Shown piece after piece: positions 36,253 through 45,432 of a DNA stretch of 64,000 bases (the first letter of the stretch is position 1; every line of letters begins with the position of its first letter). The notes under the pieces were generated by a model. That model saw nothing but the letters and a program-made list of their open reading frames with translations, made no database searches and was not told the origin of the DNA. This DNA comes from UBA1046 sp050945515 (GTDB lineage: Bacteria > Bacillota > Clostridia > Saccharofermentanales > DTU023). The DNA lies in the NCBI GenBank assembly GCA_050945515.1, contig JBMNTB010000003.1, positions 53,194 through 117,193 of the forward strand, read 5' to 3'. The translations under genes were made by a program, and so were the position numbers.

Positions 36253-36281
36253 TTGCTGTAACATGGTAAAATGTCTATATT
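36253..36281 (+). promoter_or_regulatory. Candidate promoter of the MGS-like gene
   Basis: TTGCTG at 36253-36258 and TATATT at 36276-36281, spaced 17 bp, 35 bases upstream of the start. It would make the MGS-like gene independent of the mre operon. Confidence 0.45.
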
Positions 36282-36315
36282 GTAAAGGATTTTGGGATTT
36301 GTAATGGAGGCGCTC

Positions 36316-36678
36316 ATGAATATTGTATTGCTCGCAGATTACAAAAAAACTGGATTACTGGTAAACCTTTGTCGTGCTTACCGCCAGATACTGAGCAAAT
36401 ACAATCTGATTTCTACTCTGAATACTGCAAGACTGATTAATAATGCTACCGGTCTCAAGATATACACCATGGCGACTGAAATCAGGGGAGCCATTGATCA
36501 GCTCGCTGCTAAGGCCCTGTATAGTGAGATTGATGCGGTGATTATTTTGCGTGACCCTGACTTGGTTGATTATCCTACGAATTCTTTATTGCGAGCTTGC
36601 GACCTTAGAAATATACCTTATGCTACCAATATTGCTTCAGCTGAATTGCTGATGATCATTCTAGGGCACGGTGGTTAA
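36316..36678 (+). CDS. Methylglyoxal-synthase-like domain protein, catalytic site degenerate
   Basis: A 120-residue protein. The ATG at 36316 has GGAGG five bases upstream. The fold is recognisable from MNIVLLADYKKTGLLVNLC, NATGLKIY, EIDAVIILRDPD and LRNIPYATNIASAELL, which align along the whole of MgsA (dihydroxyacetone phosphate to methylglyoxal). Yet the key positions differ: the HDxxK start reads DYKK, the phosphate loop TGTTG reads TLNTA, GGDQQ reads AIDQL, and the HDPD segment with catalytic His98/Asp101 (E. coli numbering) reads DYPT. It may bind a phosphate ligand or regulate, without making methylglyoxal. In many Clostridia mgsA lies at the end of the mre-min-rodA cluster, which matches its place here. 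Confidence 0.75.
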   Translation: MNIVLLADYKKTGLLVNLCRAYRQILSKYNLISTLNTARLINNATGLKIYTMATEIRGAIDQLAAKALYSEIDAVIILRDPDLVDYPTNSLLRACDLRNIPYATNIASAELLMIILGHGG

Positions 36679-36680
36679 AA

Positions 36681-37358
36681 ATGGCATCATTCAATAAATT
36701 GAACTTAGATCCGCGGATCAAAAAGATTCCTGAAGGCTATGGCTACGGTAATGCGTGGCTCTTGGCTGCAGAAAATGGTTATGTACTGATTGATCCTGCA
36801 GTTCCTCCCGAAAAAGTAGAGCTGAAAGATCAAGTCATGGCACTGATTGCAACTCATGGTCACTATGATCATGTGGGCAAGGCGGATGCCTGGAGAAGCT
36901 TCAACCAAAAACTGGAATTAATGATTCACGAAGCTGAAGCTGACATGATCATGGACAAAACATTGAATGCATCACTTTTTTTTGGCAGAGGGATTGATAT
37001 CGCACAACCGGATATTCTATTGCGGGATGGTCAAGAGATTGAACTAGGGAATAATTTGTTTTTACGTGTTTTTCATACGCCGGGGCATACCAGAGGTTCT
37101 TGCTGCTTTCTGTATTTGAGCAAGCTGGATGCCGAGCGGGATAACTACATTGCCTTGATTACAGGTGACACAGTATTCGCTACGGATATTGGCCGTATGG
37201 ATCTTGCCGGAGGCAGTGAAGAACAGATGCGCCGGAGCTTGGCACGACTGCGGGAATTGAGAGAAGAGCTGCCCTCGGATTTGCCCGTCCTACCTGGCCA
37301 TGGGTCAGCCACTACTTTGGAAAAATTGCAGAAGAATTATTGGTTCATGCATCATTAA
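36681..37358 (+). CDS. Metallo-beta-lactamase-fold hydrolase (glyoxalase II-like)
   Basis: A 225-residue soluble enzyme. The zinc motif THGHYDHVG (about residues 57-65), a later histidine in FHTPGHTRGSCCFL, the bridging aspartate in ITGDTVFATDIGR, and a last histidine in LPGHGSATTL give a complete binuclear site. The family includes hydroxyacylglutathione hydrolases and many other thioester or ester hydrolases. It starts two bases after the MGS-like stop and is co-transcribed with it; a link with methylglyoxal handling is tempting but the MGS-like protein is itself degenerate. Confidence 0.85.
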   Translation: MASFNKLNLDPRIKKIPEGYGYGNAWLLAAENGYVLIDPAVPPEKVELKDQVMALIATHGHYDHVGKADAWRSFNQKLELMIHEAEADMIMDKTLNASLFFGRGIDIAQPDILLRDGQEIELGNNLFLRVFHTPGHTRGSCCFLYLSKLDAERDNYIALITGDTVFATDIGRMDLAGGSEEQMRRSLARLRELREELPSDLPVLPGHGSATTLEKLQKNYWFMHH

Positions 37359-37388
37359 TTTTTTTCGGATTATTCTTGCAGCTTGATC

Positions 37389-37426
37389 AAGTCAGATGAC
37401 AAATCTTGTCGCCTGACTTTTCTTTT
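37389..37426 (+). terminator. Rho-independent terminator after the MBL-fold gene
   Basis: A two-tier stem: AAGTCAG (37389-37395) with CTGACTT (37413-37419), and inside it GACAA (37398-37402) with TTGTC (37406-37410). A TTTTCTTTT run follows. Confidence 0.75.
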
Positions 37427-37468
37427 ACAGTCGATAACTGTTTTCTATGCTGAGGACAGGAGGATTGT

Positions 37469-37759
37469 ATGGCTTTTTCATTGGAGACATCTATTATCAT
37501 ATCATTAGCTTTATCTTTGTTTTTGCAGAGTAGTTCATTATGTGTTCCCGAAGCGGTCAAGGTGAGAAATTGCACTGCCGCTGCAGTGCTATCTGTTAAG
37601 CAGGAGGTGAATCCCGCTTTCTTATATAGACTGGAAACACAAATGGTCAAGCAGGGTACAATTTCAGTGCTCAAATGCTCACCGCAAAAGATGGTTGAAA
37701 GCTTGAGTCTTTATCATGACCTCAAGTTTCTTATGACACAACAGATTGAACAGCCATGA
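37469..37759 (+). CDS. Small TadE/pilin-like membrane protein
   Basis: A 96-residue protein with an AGGAGG site seven bases before the ATG. The N-terminal segment FSLETSIIISLALSLFLQSS resembles the glutamate-plus-hydrophobic-helix start of TadE-type pseudopilins, like LEAAIVLPIILTLIF in the third gene of this cluster. The rest is hydrophilic and unrecognised. It overlaps the next gene by four bases (ATGA), so they are translated together. Confidence 0.65.
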   Translation: MAFSLETSIIISLALSLFLQSSSLCVPEAVKVRNCTAAAVLSVKQEVNPAFLYRLETQMVKQGTISVLKCSPQKMVESLSLYHDLKFLMTQQIEQP

Positions 37760-39123
37760 AAACAAAAGCGACAACAAAGATGACTCAGGCAGGCAGTCTG
37801 GCTCTAACATTTTGCTTGTTGCTGCCGGTGGTTTTCCTTTTCTTATTGGCCTTATTTGATAATGCTCTTAGGGATCGCAGAGATTTGGATCTCAGTCGTT
37901 GGGCCGCTGCTAATCTGGAACTGAATCTAGCCCACTTTGATCAGAATCTGTGGCAGAATTTCGGTCTTTTCGCACTGAATGAATCCTTAGACAGCCTACC
38001 TTCTGTACATTATGACAATACTGCTGCAATTCAGATCACGGGAGTGCAGACTCTGTTTGAAAACAAATTGCTCTGTGAGCAAATATTGAGACACATGAAG
38101 CTTAGATTTCCTGCCGAGATAATTCAGAGAATTTCGCATCGCATCAGTCAGGTACGGATTGTTGACAGCAATTCATTGACAGGTTCTCTGAATGATCTGT
38201 TCTCGGAAGATGGTTATGCGGAAGCCCAAGATCATCTCACCGCAAAACTTACTGCTGATCCTGAATGGGAAGGGGAGCTGGATGAATATTTGGCAGAAGA
38301 AATTACTCCGCTTTACAACAAAATTGCATCGACCCTGATGCCGGTTCATATCTATGACAAAAAGGGTGATATTACTGCCGGCGATAAACCTGATTTTTTT
38401 GATCCTGAGAGTATGTCTAGGCTGACCTCGGTTTTCGATTCGATTTTGGCAGTACCTAACACTACAGCACTCGATAAGCTATATCTTGCCGGCTACGCTT
38501 TAGACTATTTCCCGGCGGCAGTATCGAGCCGTATCGGGTCAAAACAGGCATTCCCCAGATATACTCCGGATGGCAGATCTCACAGGGAGCTGATTCAGTC
38601 CAGACCATATGAACTGGAAGAGATACTGACTGGACGTCCCGGTAAACGAGCTGCTGATGAGATCAAGTCCAAGCTGATTATTTTGCGGTCACTAATCCAA
38701 TTGGCTCACCATGCTAAGGATAAAGTTTTGCGCTTTACATACCGTCTGGCTGCAAAGGGATTTGTTGCCGGAATTGCCGTGATTTCCCTAGGAACAATAG
38801 TTTTGCCTCCGGAACCATTTGAATATTTGATGTTGATAGCAAGAGCAGTTGCCGATGGAAGCCGTGATGTGAACAGGCTTAGACGCGGCTATGGGGTTTC
38901 CTTCTGGCCGGGGGAGCGATCTTCAGTAATCCTGTATTATCACGATTATCTACTCCTGTTTATACTGGTACAGCCCGAAGAGGAAATACTATCACGGATG
39001 GGAGCAATCATCCGACGTCATCACCCCGGTCCTGCTTGGATCAGATTAAAAGCCGAAACCGTTACTCAACAAGGCAAGGTCTTTAGCCTTGAGGGAGGCT
39101 ATCAAGCGAATGACGTCAGATAA
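37756..39123 (+). CDS. Tad-pilus-associated DUF5702-like protein
   Basis: A 455-residue protein with an N-terminal membrane helix (about residues 12-35: GSLALTFCLLLPVVFLFLLALF) and a large extracytoplasmic part. The passage NLELNLAHFDQNLWQNFGLFALNE resembles the signature seen after the helix in DUF5702 proteins of clostridial Tad clusters. No enzymatic motif was found. It is flanked by a small pilin-like gene and a TadE-like gene, which supports a structural role in a pilus or secretion assembly. Confidence 0.6.
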   Translation: MKTKATTKMTQAGSLALTFCLLLPVVFLFLLALFDNALRDRRDLDLSRWAAANLELNLAHFDQNLWQNFGLFALNESLDSLPSVHYDNTAAIQITGVQTLFENKLLCEQILRHMKLRFPAEIIQRISHRISQVRIVDSNSLTGSLNDLFSEDGYAEAQDHLTAKLTADPEWEGELDEYLAEEITPLYNKIASTLMPVHIYDKKGDITAGDKPDFFDPESMSRLTSVFDSILAVPNTTALDKLYLAGYALDYFPAAVSSRIGSKQAFPRYTPDGRSHRELIQSRPYELEEILTGRPGKRAADEIKSKLIILRSLIQLAHHAKDKVLRFTYRLAAKGFVAGIAVISLGTIVLPPEPFEYLMLIARAVADGSRDVNRLRRGYGVSFWPGERSSVILYYHDYLLLFILVQPEEEILSRMGAIIRRHHPGPAWIRLKAETVTQQGKVFSLEGGYQANDVR

Positions 39124-39144
39124 GATGCGCGTCAGGTATGGGAA

Positions 39145-40164
39145 ATGATAAGTAAAAGCGAATTTAGAGAGAATAGAAACAGCGGTATGGCTACCTTGGA
39201 AGCAGCTATTGTTTTGCCCATAATCCTGACGCTCATTTTCTTTTTGCTTTCTGCGATTCGTTTGGTAAGGGAAGACAGTCTTCTGCGCTATGCTCTTGAC
39301 CAGACTTGTGAAGAAATTGCCCTGTTACTGCCTGCTGCTGAGGTAATTGCCTCTCCTGTGCTGGCAAAGACAAATGATATCCCTCAGATATTGGTTGAGG
39401 TATTACCAATTCCGGGAGCAGCGAATATTATACGTGATATGGTTGTAGATCTCGGTTCTTCTTTAATGTTCGGCAACTTGATTAACAGTCGTATAGACTA
39501 TTGGCTGAGCGAGGCTCGAACAGGGCTGGGGCTTGATCTGATCGGCCACCGGAGAAAATTGATTCTGGATTGGAATAGTGAGGACAATATACTCAATCTG
39601 CTGGTAAAATACCGTCAGAATACCGTGCTGGGGCCGATCAGTAAAACAGCACATGGTATTATTCCGCTCTGGACTTCAGGATTAGCAAAGAACCAAATAG
39701 GTGAAGGGCTGGAAGAGACAGATGATGGTAATTCAGATCAGGATGATATCTGGAGTCTGAGTAATTTTACCCGTGGGCAGATCTTTCGTGACAAATACGG
39801 AGCAAATCTGCCGTTCAATTTTCCTGTGATCGCCGCCTGGGATGGAATGACGGCAACTGCAATTAAAAGTATGGATTTAACCGCACCCAGTTATAATTCT
39901 TCCACATACACAACTGCCCAGCTGGAACGGCATTTTATTACTTTAGCTAATTTTCAAGGCGCCAAGCTTACAAGCAAAGGGCGGGAATACCTGGTTCCGG
40001 CTCAAATCAGTAGAAAACAGCTAATTTTAGTCATCCCCAATAATCATCCTCAGTGGCTTGATCAGTCTCAGAAAGATGAATGGCATAGGCTGGCAGCAAG
40101 TTATTCCATAGAACTGCAGATCAGAAAATATGGCTCAAGCATGCGTTACCAAGATCAAGGATAG
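39145..40164 (+). CDS. TadE-like pseudopilin protein
   Basis: A 339-residue protein. The N-terminal GMATLEAAIVLPIILTLIFFLLSAIRLVRED is the classical TadE/TadG signature, with the glutamate five residues after the glycine-led cleavage context. The following 300 residues are extracytoplasmic and unrecognised. The ribosome site before ATG 39145 is weak. The Tad ATPase and inner-membrane genes (tadA, tadB, tadC) and the prepilin peptidase are not in the window. Confidence 0.7.
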   Translation: MISKSEFRENRNSGMATLEAAIVLPIILTLIFFLLSAIRLVREDSLLRYALDQTCEEIALLLPAAEVIASPVLAKTNDIPQILVEVLPIPGAANIIRDMVVDLGSSLMFGNLINSRIDYWLSEARTGLGLDLIGHRRKLILDWNSEDNILNLLVKYRQNTVLGPISKTAHGIIPLWTSGLAKNQIGEGLEETDDGNSDQDDIWSLSNFTRGQIFRDKYGANLPFNFPVIAAWDGMTATAIKSMDLTAPSYNSSTYTTAQLERHFITLANFQGAKLTSKGREYLVPAQISRKQLILVIPNNHPQWLDQSQKDEWHRLAASYSIELQIRKYGSSMRYQDQG

Positions 40165-40238
40165 AAAGTGTCTCTTCTTGTCTAAGTGATGTTGCTGACG
40201 TATCATTAACATGATTTGATCAGGAGAATAAGAGACTT

Positions 40239-43124
40239 ATGGGCATATTGAATAAAATATTAGGCACCTATTCTGAGCGTGAATTGAAGCGGCTAAAGGG
40301 TACTGTTTCTCGTATTATGAGCCTGGAAACAGCTTATAAAGAGCTCAGTGAGGACGCGCTGAAAAATAAGACAAATGAATTTAAACAGAGATTGGCACGA
40401 GGAGAAGATCTGGATTCTTTGCTGCCCGAAGCTTTTGCTGTGGTTAGAGAAGCGGGGGATAGGGTTCTGGGGCTTAGGCATTTTCCCGTACAGTTGCAGG
40501 GAGGTATTGTTCTGCATCAGGGCAGAATTGCTGAAATGAGAACCGGTGAAGGTAAGACTCTGGTTGCCACCCTGCCGGTTTATCTCAATGCCTTGACGGG
40601 TAAAGGTGTTCATATTGTTACGGTCAATGACTATCTGGCTGCACGCGACAGCGAATGGATGGGTAAAATCTACCGTTATCTGGGCCTATCTGTAGGTCTT
40701 GTCGTTCATGGACTGGATAAGCCGGCCAAACAAGCTGCCTACGCCTCTGATCTGACCTACGGCACAAATAATGAGTTCGGCTTTGATTATCTGCGGGATA
40801 ATATGGTTTTGCGTCTGGAAGATCTGGTTCAAAGAGAGCTGAATTTTGCCATCGTTGATGAGGTTGACAGTATTCTGATCGATGAAGCGAGAACACCCTT
40901 GATTATTTCCGGTCGCGGCAGCGAATCTTCTGAGCTTTATCGCAGCGCAGATGGTTTTGTCAGGAGATTGAAAGAGAAAAGAATCAAAGAAACCGGTACT
41001 ATGCGTTCCGCCGAAGAAATATCCGATCTGGAAGGTGATGCTGATTATATTGTCGACGAAAAGGCTAAGACAGCTGTCCTGACACAAAAAGGCGTTGCTA
41101 AAGCGGAATCTTTTTTCCAAATTGGCAATCTGTCAGATCAGGAGAATTATGAGATTAACCACCATATCAACAATGCATTGAAAGCACATGGCACAATGCG
41201 TCTTGATGAGGATTATGTAGTAGCTGATGATGAAGTTATCATTGTGGACGATTTTACAGGCCGATTGATGCCCGGTCGCAGATATAGCAATGGTTTACAT
41301 CAGGCGATTGAAGCGAAAGAGAATGTCAAGATTAAAAAAGAAAACAAGACTTTAGCTACTATCACATTCCAAAATTATTTCCGGATGTACAGTAAGCTCT
41401 CGGGCATGACAGGTACGGCTTTGACTGAAGAAGATGAATTCCGACAAATTTATAATCTGGATGTCATAACAATTCCTACTAATATGCCAATGATCAGAAC
41501 TGACCAGGCCGATGCTGTATACAAGACACAAGCAGGAAAATACAGGAATTTACTGGAAGAGGTACGAGCGGCTAATGCCACTGGTCAACCGGTTCTGGTG
41601 GGCACAGTATCTGTAGAAAAATCGGAATATTTATCAAGTCTTTTCTCCAGAGCGGGTGTTCGGCACAATGTATTGAATGCTAAGAATCACGAGCGGGAAG
41701 CGGAGATTGTCGCTCAGGCCGGTCGCTTGGGTGCGGTTACTATTGCCACCAATATGGCAGGCAGAGGTACCGACATCCTTCTGGGTGGTAATCCCGAATT
41801 TTTGGCCAAACAGGAAATGCGCCGCAGGGGCATTGATGAGGAATTAATTGAGGCTTCAACTGCCCATAATATTACTGATGATCAGACAATCCTGGAAGCT
41901 CGGGCGCTGTATTCCGAGTTGAATGCCAACTTTGCTGCTGAAATCAAAGAAGAAAAACAACAGGTAATCGCTAAGGGTGGTCTTTATATAGTTGGTACGG
42001 AGAGGCATGAATCACGGCGCATTGATAATCAGCTGAGGGGACGTGCCGGCAGACAAGGGGATCCGGGCAAAAGTATCTTTTATCTATCCCTGGAAGATGA
42101 TCTGATGAGACTGTTCGGCGGGGAGCGTCTGGAGAGGATGTTTGAAACACTCGGCGTCGATGAGGATATGCAAATTGACCATCCTATGTTGAGCCGTGTA
42201 ATCGAAACTGCACAGAAGCGGGTTGAAGGCAGAAACTTTGCAATCAGAAAAAATGTGCTTGAATATGACGATGTAATGAACCAGCAGCGCAATCTCATAT
42301 ACAAACAGCGCCGTGAAGTATTGGAGGGCAAGGATCTCCATGATTACTATCGTGGCATTATCACGGAGCTGATGAGAAATATTCTGCTTGACTTTATTGC
42401 CGGTGAAGCCGATACCGCTAATTGGGACAAGGCCGCCTTGATCACACGCTTGCATGATCTGTTTGGTGAACTGCCGTCTTTAGCTTATCTGCTGAAAGCA
42501 AAAGGACAAATTGATGGCGAAGAGCTCAACTGTCAGCTGACAGAAGAAGCTCTGGCACATTTGGAGAGTAGGACAGTTGAATTGGGCTCTCCTGAGCTCT
42601 TACGTGAAGCTGAACGGCTGATTCTGCTGCAGACTGTGGACAATCATTGGATGGACCATATTGATGCCATGGACGATCTGCGAGACAGTATTGGTATGAG
42701 AGGTTATGCCCAGCATGATCCGGTCGTGGAATATAAAAGAGAAGGCTTCGATATGTTTGAAGCTATGACTAATGGTATCAAAGAGGATGCTGTCCGTCTG
42801 ATTATGCGTGCCCGTTTGACTGCGGATGATTCCGGCAGAAGAAAAGGAGCCAGACATACTGAATTGACAGAGGGTAGAGGCTCATCAGGCTTTTCAGCCC
42901 TGGCGGAAGTAACAGGCTCTGCGGACAATGAGGGAGGCAAAATGAGCCGCCGTGCCCGCCGAGCCAGACCGGATCTGGCGGCAGCTGCAGCGCCACCTAC
43001 GCAACAGCCAGTGAGAAAGGACTATATTCCCGGCAGAAATGATCCCTGTTGGTGCGGCAGCGGCAAAAAATATAAGAACTGCCATTTGAACTCCGATAAC
43101 GAGAAAATGATGCAAAAAGGCTAA
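40239..43124 (+). CDS. secA: Preprotein translocase ATPase SecA
   Basis: A 961-residue motor that drives proteins through SecYEG. Walker A MRTGEGKT (about 101-108), Walker B VDEVDSILIDEARTPL, the helicase motif TNMAGRGTDI, and QLRGRAGRQGDPG are intact. The preprotein cross-linking and helical scaffold domains are of usual length. The C-terminal zinc-binding SEC-C motif CWCGSGKKYKNCH for SecB or ribosome contact is present. A CAGGAGA site precedes the ATG. It is directly followed by tRNA-Thr. Confidence 0.97.
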   Translation: MGILNKILGTYSERELKRLKGTVSRIMSLETAYKELSEDALKNKTNEFKQRLARGEDLDSLLPEAFAVVREAGDRVLGLRHFPVQLQGGIVLHQGRIAEMRTGEGKTLVATLPVYLNALTGKGVHIVTVNDYLAARDSEWMGKIYRYLGLSVGLVVHGLDKPAKQAAYASDLTYGTNNEFGFDYLRDNMVLRLEDLVQRELNFAIVDEVDSILIDEARTPLIISGRGSESSELYRSADGFVRRLKEKRIKETGTMRSAEEISDLEGDADYIVDEKAKTAVLTQKGVAKAESFFQIGNLSDQENYEINHHINNALKAHGTMRLDEDYVVADDEVIIVDDFTGRLMPGRRYSNGLHQAIEAKENVKIKKENKTLATITFQNYFRMYSKLSGMTGTALTEEDEFRQIYNLDVITIPTNMPMIRTDQADAVYKTQAGKYRNLLEEVRAANATGQPVLVGTVSVEKSEYLSSLFSRAGVRHNVLNAKNHEREAEIVAQAGRLGAVTIATNMAGRGTDILLGGNPEFLAKQEMRRRGIDEELIEASTAHNITDDQTILEARALYSELNANFAAEIKEEKQQVIAKGGLYIVGTERHESRRIDNQLRGRAGRQGDPGKSIFYLSLEDDLMRLFGGERLERMFETLGVDEDMQIDHPMLSRVIETAQKRVEGRNFAIRKNVLEYDDVMNQQRNLIYKQRREVLEGKDLHDYYRGIITELMRNILLDFIAGEADTANWDKAALITRLHDLFGELPSLAYLLKAKGQIDGEELNCQLTEEALAHLESRTVELGSPELLREAERLILLQTVDNHWMDHIDAMDDLRDSIGMRGYAQHDPVVEYKREGFDMFEAMTNGIKEDAVRLIMRARLTADDSGRRKGARHTELTEGRGSSGFSALAEVTGSADNEGGKMSRRARRARPDLAAAAAPPTQQPVRKDYIPGRNDPCWCGSGKKYKNCHLNSDNEKMMQKG

Positions 43125-43141
43125 TATCGACGCAGCACAAT

Positions 43142-43170
43142 TTGACAGTAATGCGCTTGCTTGCTATCAT
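43142..43170 (+). promoter_or_regulatory. Promoter of tRNA-Thr
   Basis: Perfect TTGACA (43142-43147), 17-bp spacer, TATCAT (43165-43170) preceded by TGC, an extended -10. Confidence 0.8.
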
Positions 43171-43192
43171 TTAATGGCTTATTTTTACTTGT

Positions 43193-43267
43193 GCCGAAGT
43201 GGCTCAGTGGTAGAGCAATTCACTCGTAATGAATAGGTCGTGAGTTCAATCCTCACCTTCGGCTCCA
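43193..43267 (+). tRNA. tRNA-Thr (anticodon CGT)
   Basis: A complete cloverleaf: acceptor GCCGAAG with CTTCGGC; D stem GCTC/GAGC; anticodon stem ATTCA/TGAAT around CTCGTAA, giving anticodon CGT (reads ACG); T stem GTGAG/CTCAC with loop TTCAATC; encoded CCA at 43265-43267. Confidence 0.95.
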
Positions 43268-43275
43268 AGTTAAAG

Positions 43276-43312
43276 CCCCTGCGACTGATATGTTACGGGG
43301 GTTTTGTTTTTT
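43276..43312 (+). terminator. Terminator after tRNA-Thr
   Basis: Stem CCCCTG (43276-43281) with CGGGGG (43296-43301, one G-T pair), followed by TTTTGTTTTTT. Confidence 0.7.
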
Positions 43313-43317
43313 CGATG

Positions 43318-45303
43318 TCAGTGTCTGTTATTCAACAGCTGTTTAGCCTCTGAGGCGATCGCTTCAGCGGTAAAGCCGAAGTGTTCGAATAATTCTGATC
43401 CCTTGCTTGAGACACCAAAACAGTCCAGCCCAATGATAGTACCATTTAGGCCTACATATTTATGCCAGCCAAATGAAGCGGCAGCTTCTACAGCCAGCCT
43501 TCGATTGCATGTGGGAGGCAATACCAGATCTTGATAGGATCGATCCTGTTCCGAAAAAAGGTTCTGGCAAGGCATGGAAACTACTCTGACCCTGATGTTC
43601 TCCTTTTCCAGTATCTCTGCGGCCTCTAGAATCAGACTCACTTCAGATCCGCTTGCCATCAGGATCAGCTGGAAATGATCTGAGTCTTTGAGGATATAGG
43701 CACCATTCAGGGCACCCCGGAAGTCACCTCCGACATATGCCAGTTTCTGTCTGCTCAGAATAAAAGCAGTTGGCTTTTGGCTGGTGAGCCAAAGCTGATA
43801 TCCGGCGGCAACTTCATAGCCGTCTGCAGGGCGGAAGACATTGATATTAGGCGTGGCGCGCAAAGCGGCTAATTGCTCAATCGGCTGATGGGTCGGACCA
43901 TCTTCGCCAACACCTATGCTGTCATGGGTAAAGATATAGAGGGCGGGAATATTCATCAGAGCGGATAAACGAATTGATGGTTTCATATAGTCTGAGAAGA
44001 TCATGAAAGTAGCAGCAAAGGAACGAAGTCCGCCATACAAGATGAGACCATTGACAATAGCACCCATGGCGTGTTCCCTCACTCCAAAATGAATATTTTT
44101 CCCCTCGGGAGTAGCGTTACTGAAGCTGCTTTCTCCTTCAAGCACAGCATTATTGGAGCTGGCCAGGTCAGCAGAACCGCCGATCAGATTTGATAATTTT
44201 CGGTTGAGGAAGTTTAAAACCCGCCCGGAATGGACTCTGGTTGGTTGACTTTCACTTAAAGAGCTAATTGTATCCAAAGACAAATCTGCGGGCAGATTAC
44301 CGGCCAGATTTTTTTCAAATTCAGCAGCCAAATCAGGAAAAGCACTTTTCCAAGCTTGATAAAGCTTCTGCCATTTTTCTTCTGTTTGAGCCAGGAGATT
44401 TTGTCGCTCCTGCATGAATTCTTTTACTTCAGCAGAGACGGTGAATGCTGCACGTTCGGTAGAAAATCCTAATTGTAATAGAGTGGATTCTACGGCAGCA
44501 CTGCCTAAAGGAGCTCCGTGAGATTTGGCATCGCCTGCCAGAGGACTGAAATTGCCGATTATTGTGCGGACGGTGATTAAGCTGGGCTGATCAGCATTAG
44601 ATCTGGCAGCTTCAAGTGCCATCCTGATAGCAGTTGTATCCTCTCCATCATCTACAGTTAGGACCTGCCAGCCACAGGATTGGTAACGTGTCGTTATATC
44701 TTCTGTGAAAGTTATATCCGTTGAGCCATCAATAGTTATTTTATTGTCATCATAGAGTACGATCAATTTGCCCAGACCGAAATGTCCGGCCAGGGAGGAT
44801 GCTTCATAACTGATCCCCTCCATCAGATCGCCATCACCTGCCAGGACATAGGTATAGTGATCAATGACAGGAAAGTCGGGTCGATTATATCTGGCAGCCA
44901 GATGCATCTCAGCCATCGCCATACCCACTGCAGTAGCTAAGCCTTGCCCCAGCGGGCCGGTTGTCATTTCAACTCCGGGTGTGCAGCCGTATTCGGGATG
45001 TCCCGGCGTATTGCTGCCAAGTTGGCGAAATTGCTTAAGATCAGTGCTGGATATCTGATAGCCTAAAAGGTGCAACACACTATATAACAGAGCAGAGCCA
45101 TGACCGGCTGACATAATGAAGCGATCCCGGTTTAGCCATTCCGGATTAAGAGGATTATGCTGCAAATGATTGAAATATAGTTCAAATAATGTTGGAGCTG
45201 CTCCTAAGGGTAAACCCGGATGGCCTGAATTGGCTGCTTCGATAGCCTCAATCGACAGTGCCCTGGCAGTATTTATGGCTTGCTGATACAAGTCTTGTGA
45301 CAT
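43318..45303 (-). CDS. tkt: Transketolase
   Basis: A 661-residue thiamine-diphosphate enzyme of the non-oxidative pentose phosphate pathway, full length. The ThDP motif is GDGDLMEG followed by NKITIDG; the conserved N-terminal HPGLPLGAAP, the pyrimidine-binding middle domain (HFGVREHAMGAIVNG) and the C-terminal domain are intact. A GGGAGG site is seven bases before the ATG. It has its own strong promoter and is apparently monocistronic, convergent with tRNA-Thr. It would supply ribose 5-phosphate to the PRPP enzymes encoded at 24.7-27.2 kb. Confidence 0.97.
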   Translation of the reverse strand: MSQDLYQQAINTARALSIEAIEAANSGHPGLPLGAAPTLFELYFNHLQHNPLNPEWLNRDRFIMSAGHGSALLYSVLHLLGYQISSTDLKQFRQLGSNTPGHPEYGCTPGVEMTTGPLGQGLATAVGMAMAEMHLAARYNRPDFPVIDHYTYVLAGDGDLMEGISYEASSLAGHFGLGKLIVLYDDNKITIDGSTDITFTEDITTRYQSCGWQVLTVDDGEDTTAIRMALEAARSNADQPSLITVRTIIGNFSPLAGDAKSHGAPLGSAAVESTLLQLGFSTERAAFTVSAEVKEFMQERQNLLAQTEEKWQKLYQAWKSAFPDLAAEFEKNLAGNLPADLSLDTISSLSESQPTRVHSGRVLNFLNRKLSNLIGGSADLASSNNAVLEGESSFSNATPEGKNIHFGVREHAMGAIVNGLILYGGLRSFAATFMIFSDYMKPSIRLSALMNIPALYIFTHDSIGVGEDGPTHQPIEQLAALRATPNINVFRPADGYEVAAGYQLWLTSQKPTAFILSRQKLAYVGGDFRGALNGAYILKDSDHFQLILMASGSEVSLILEAAEILEKENIRVRVVSMPCQNLFSEQDRSYQDLVLPPTCNRRLAVEAAASFGWHKYVGLNGTIIGLDCFGVSSKGSELFEHFGFTAEAIASEAKQLLNNRH

Positions 45304-45404
45304 TTTAACCTCCCATTTGATTTCTGTTTTACGCTAACAATTCAATTCTATCACTGATTGCGAAAGGGAAAACCGCAACCTTTAATGCTGCTGAGTGAAT
45401 TTTT

Positions 45405-45432
45405 ATTTTAGGATCAGTTTTAGACATGTCAA
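45405..45432 (-). promoter_or_regulatory. Promoter of tkt
   Basis: On the minus strand, perfect TTGACA (45432-45427), 16-bp spacer, TAAAAT (45410-45405), about 100 bases before the start codon. Confidence 0.7.

Noticed and set aside
40686..41120. Antisense open frame of 144 codons inside secA
   Set aside because: It lies fully within a conserved gene, has no ribosome site, and its peptide shows no domain or gene-like composition.
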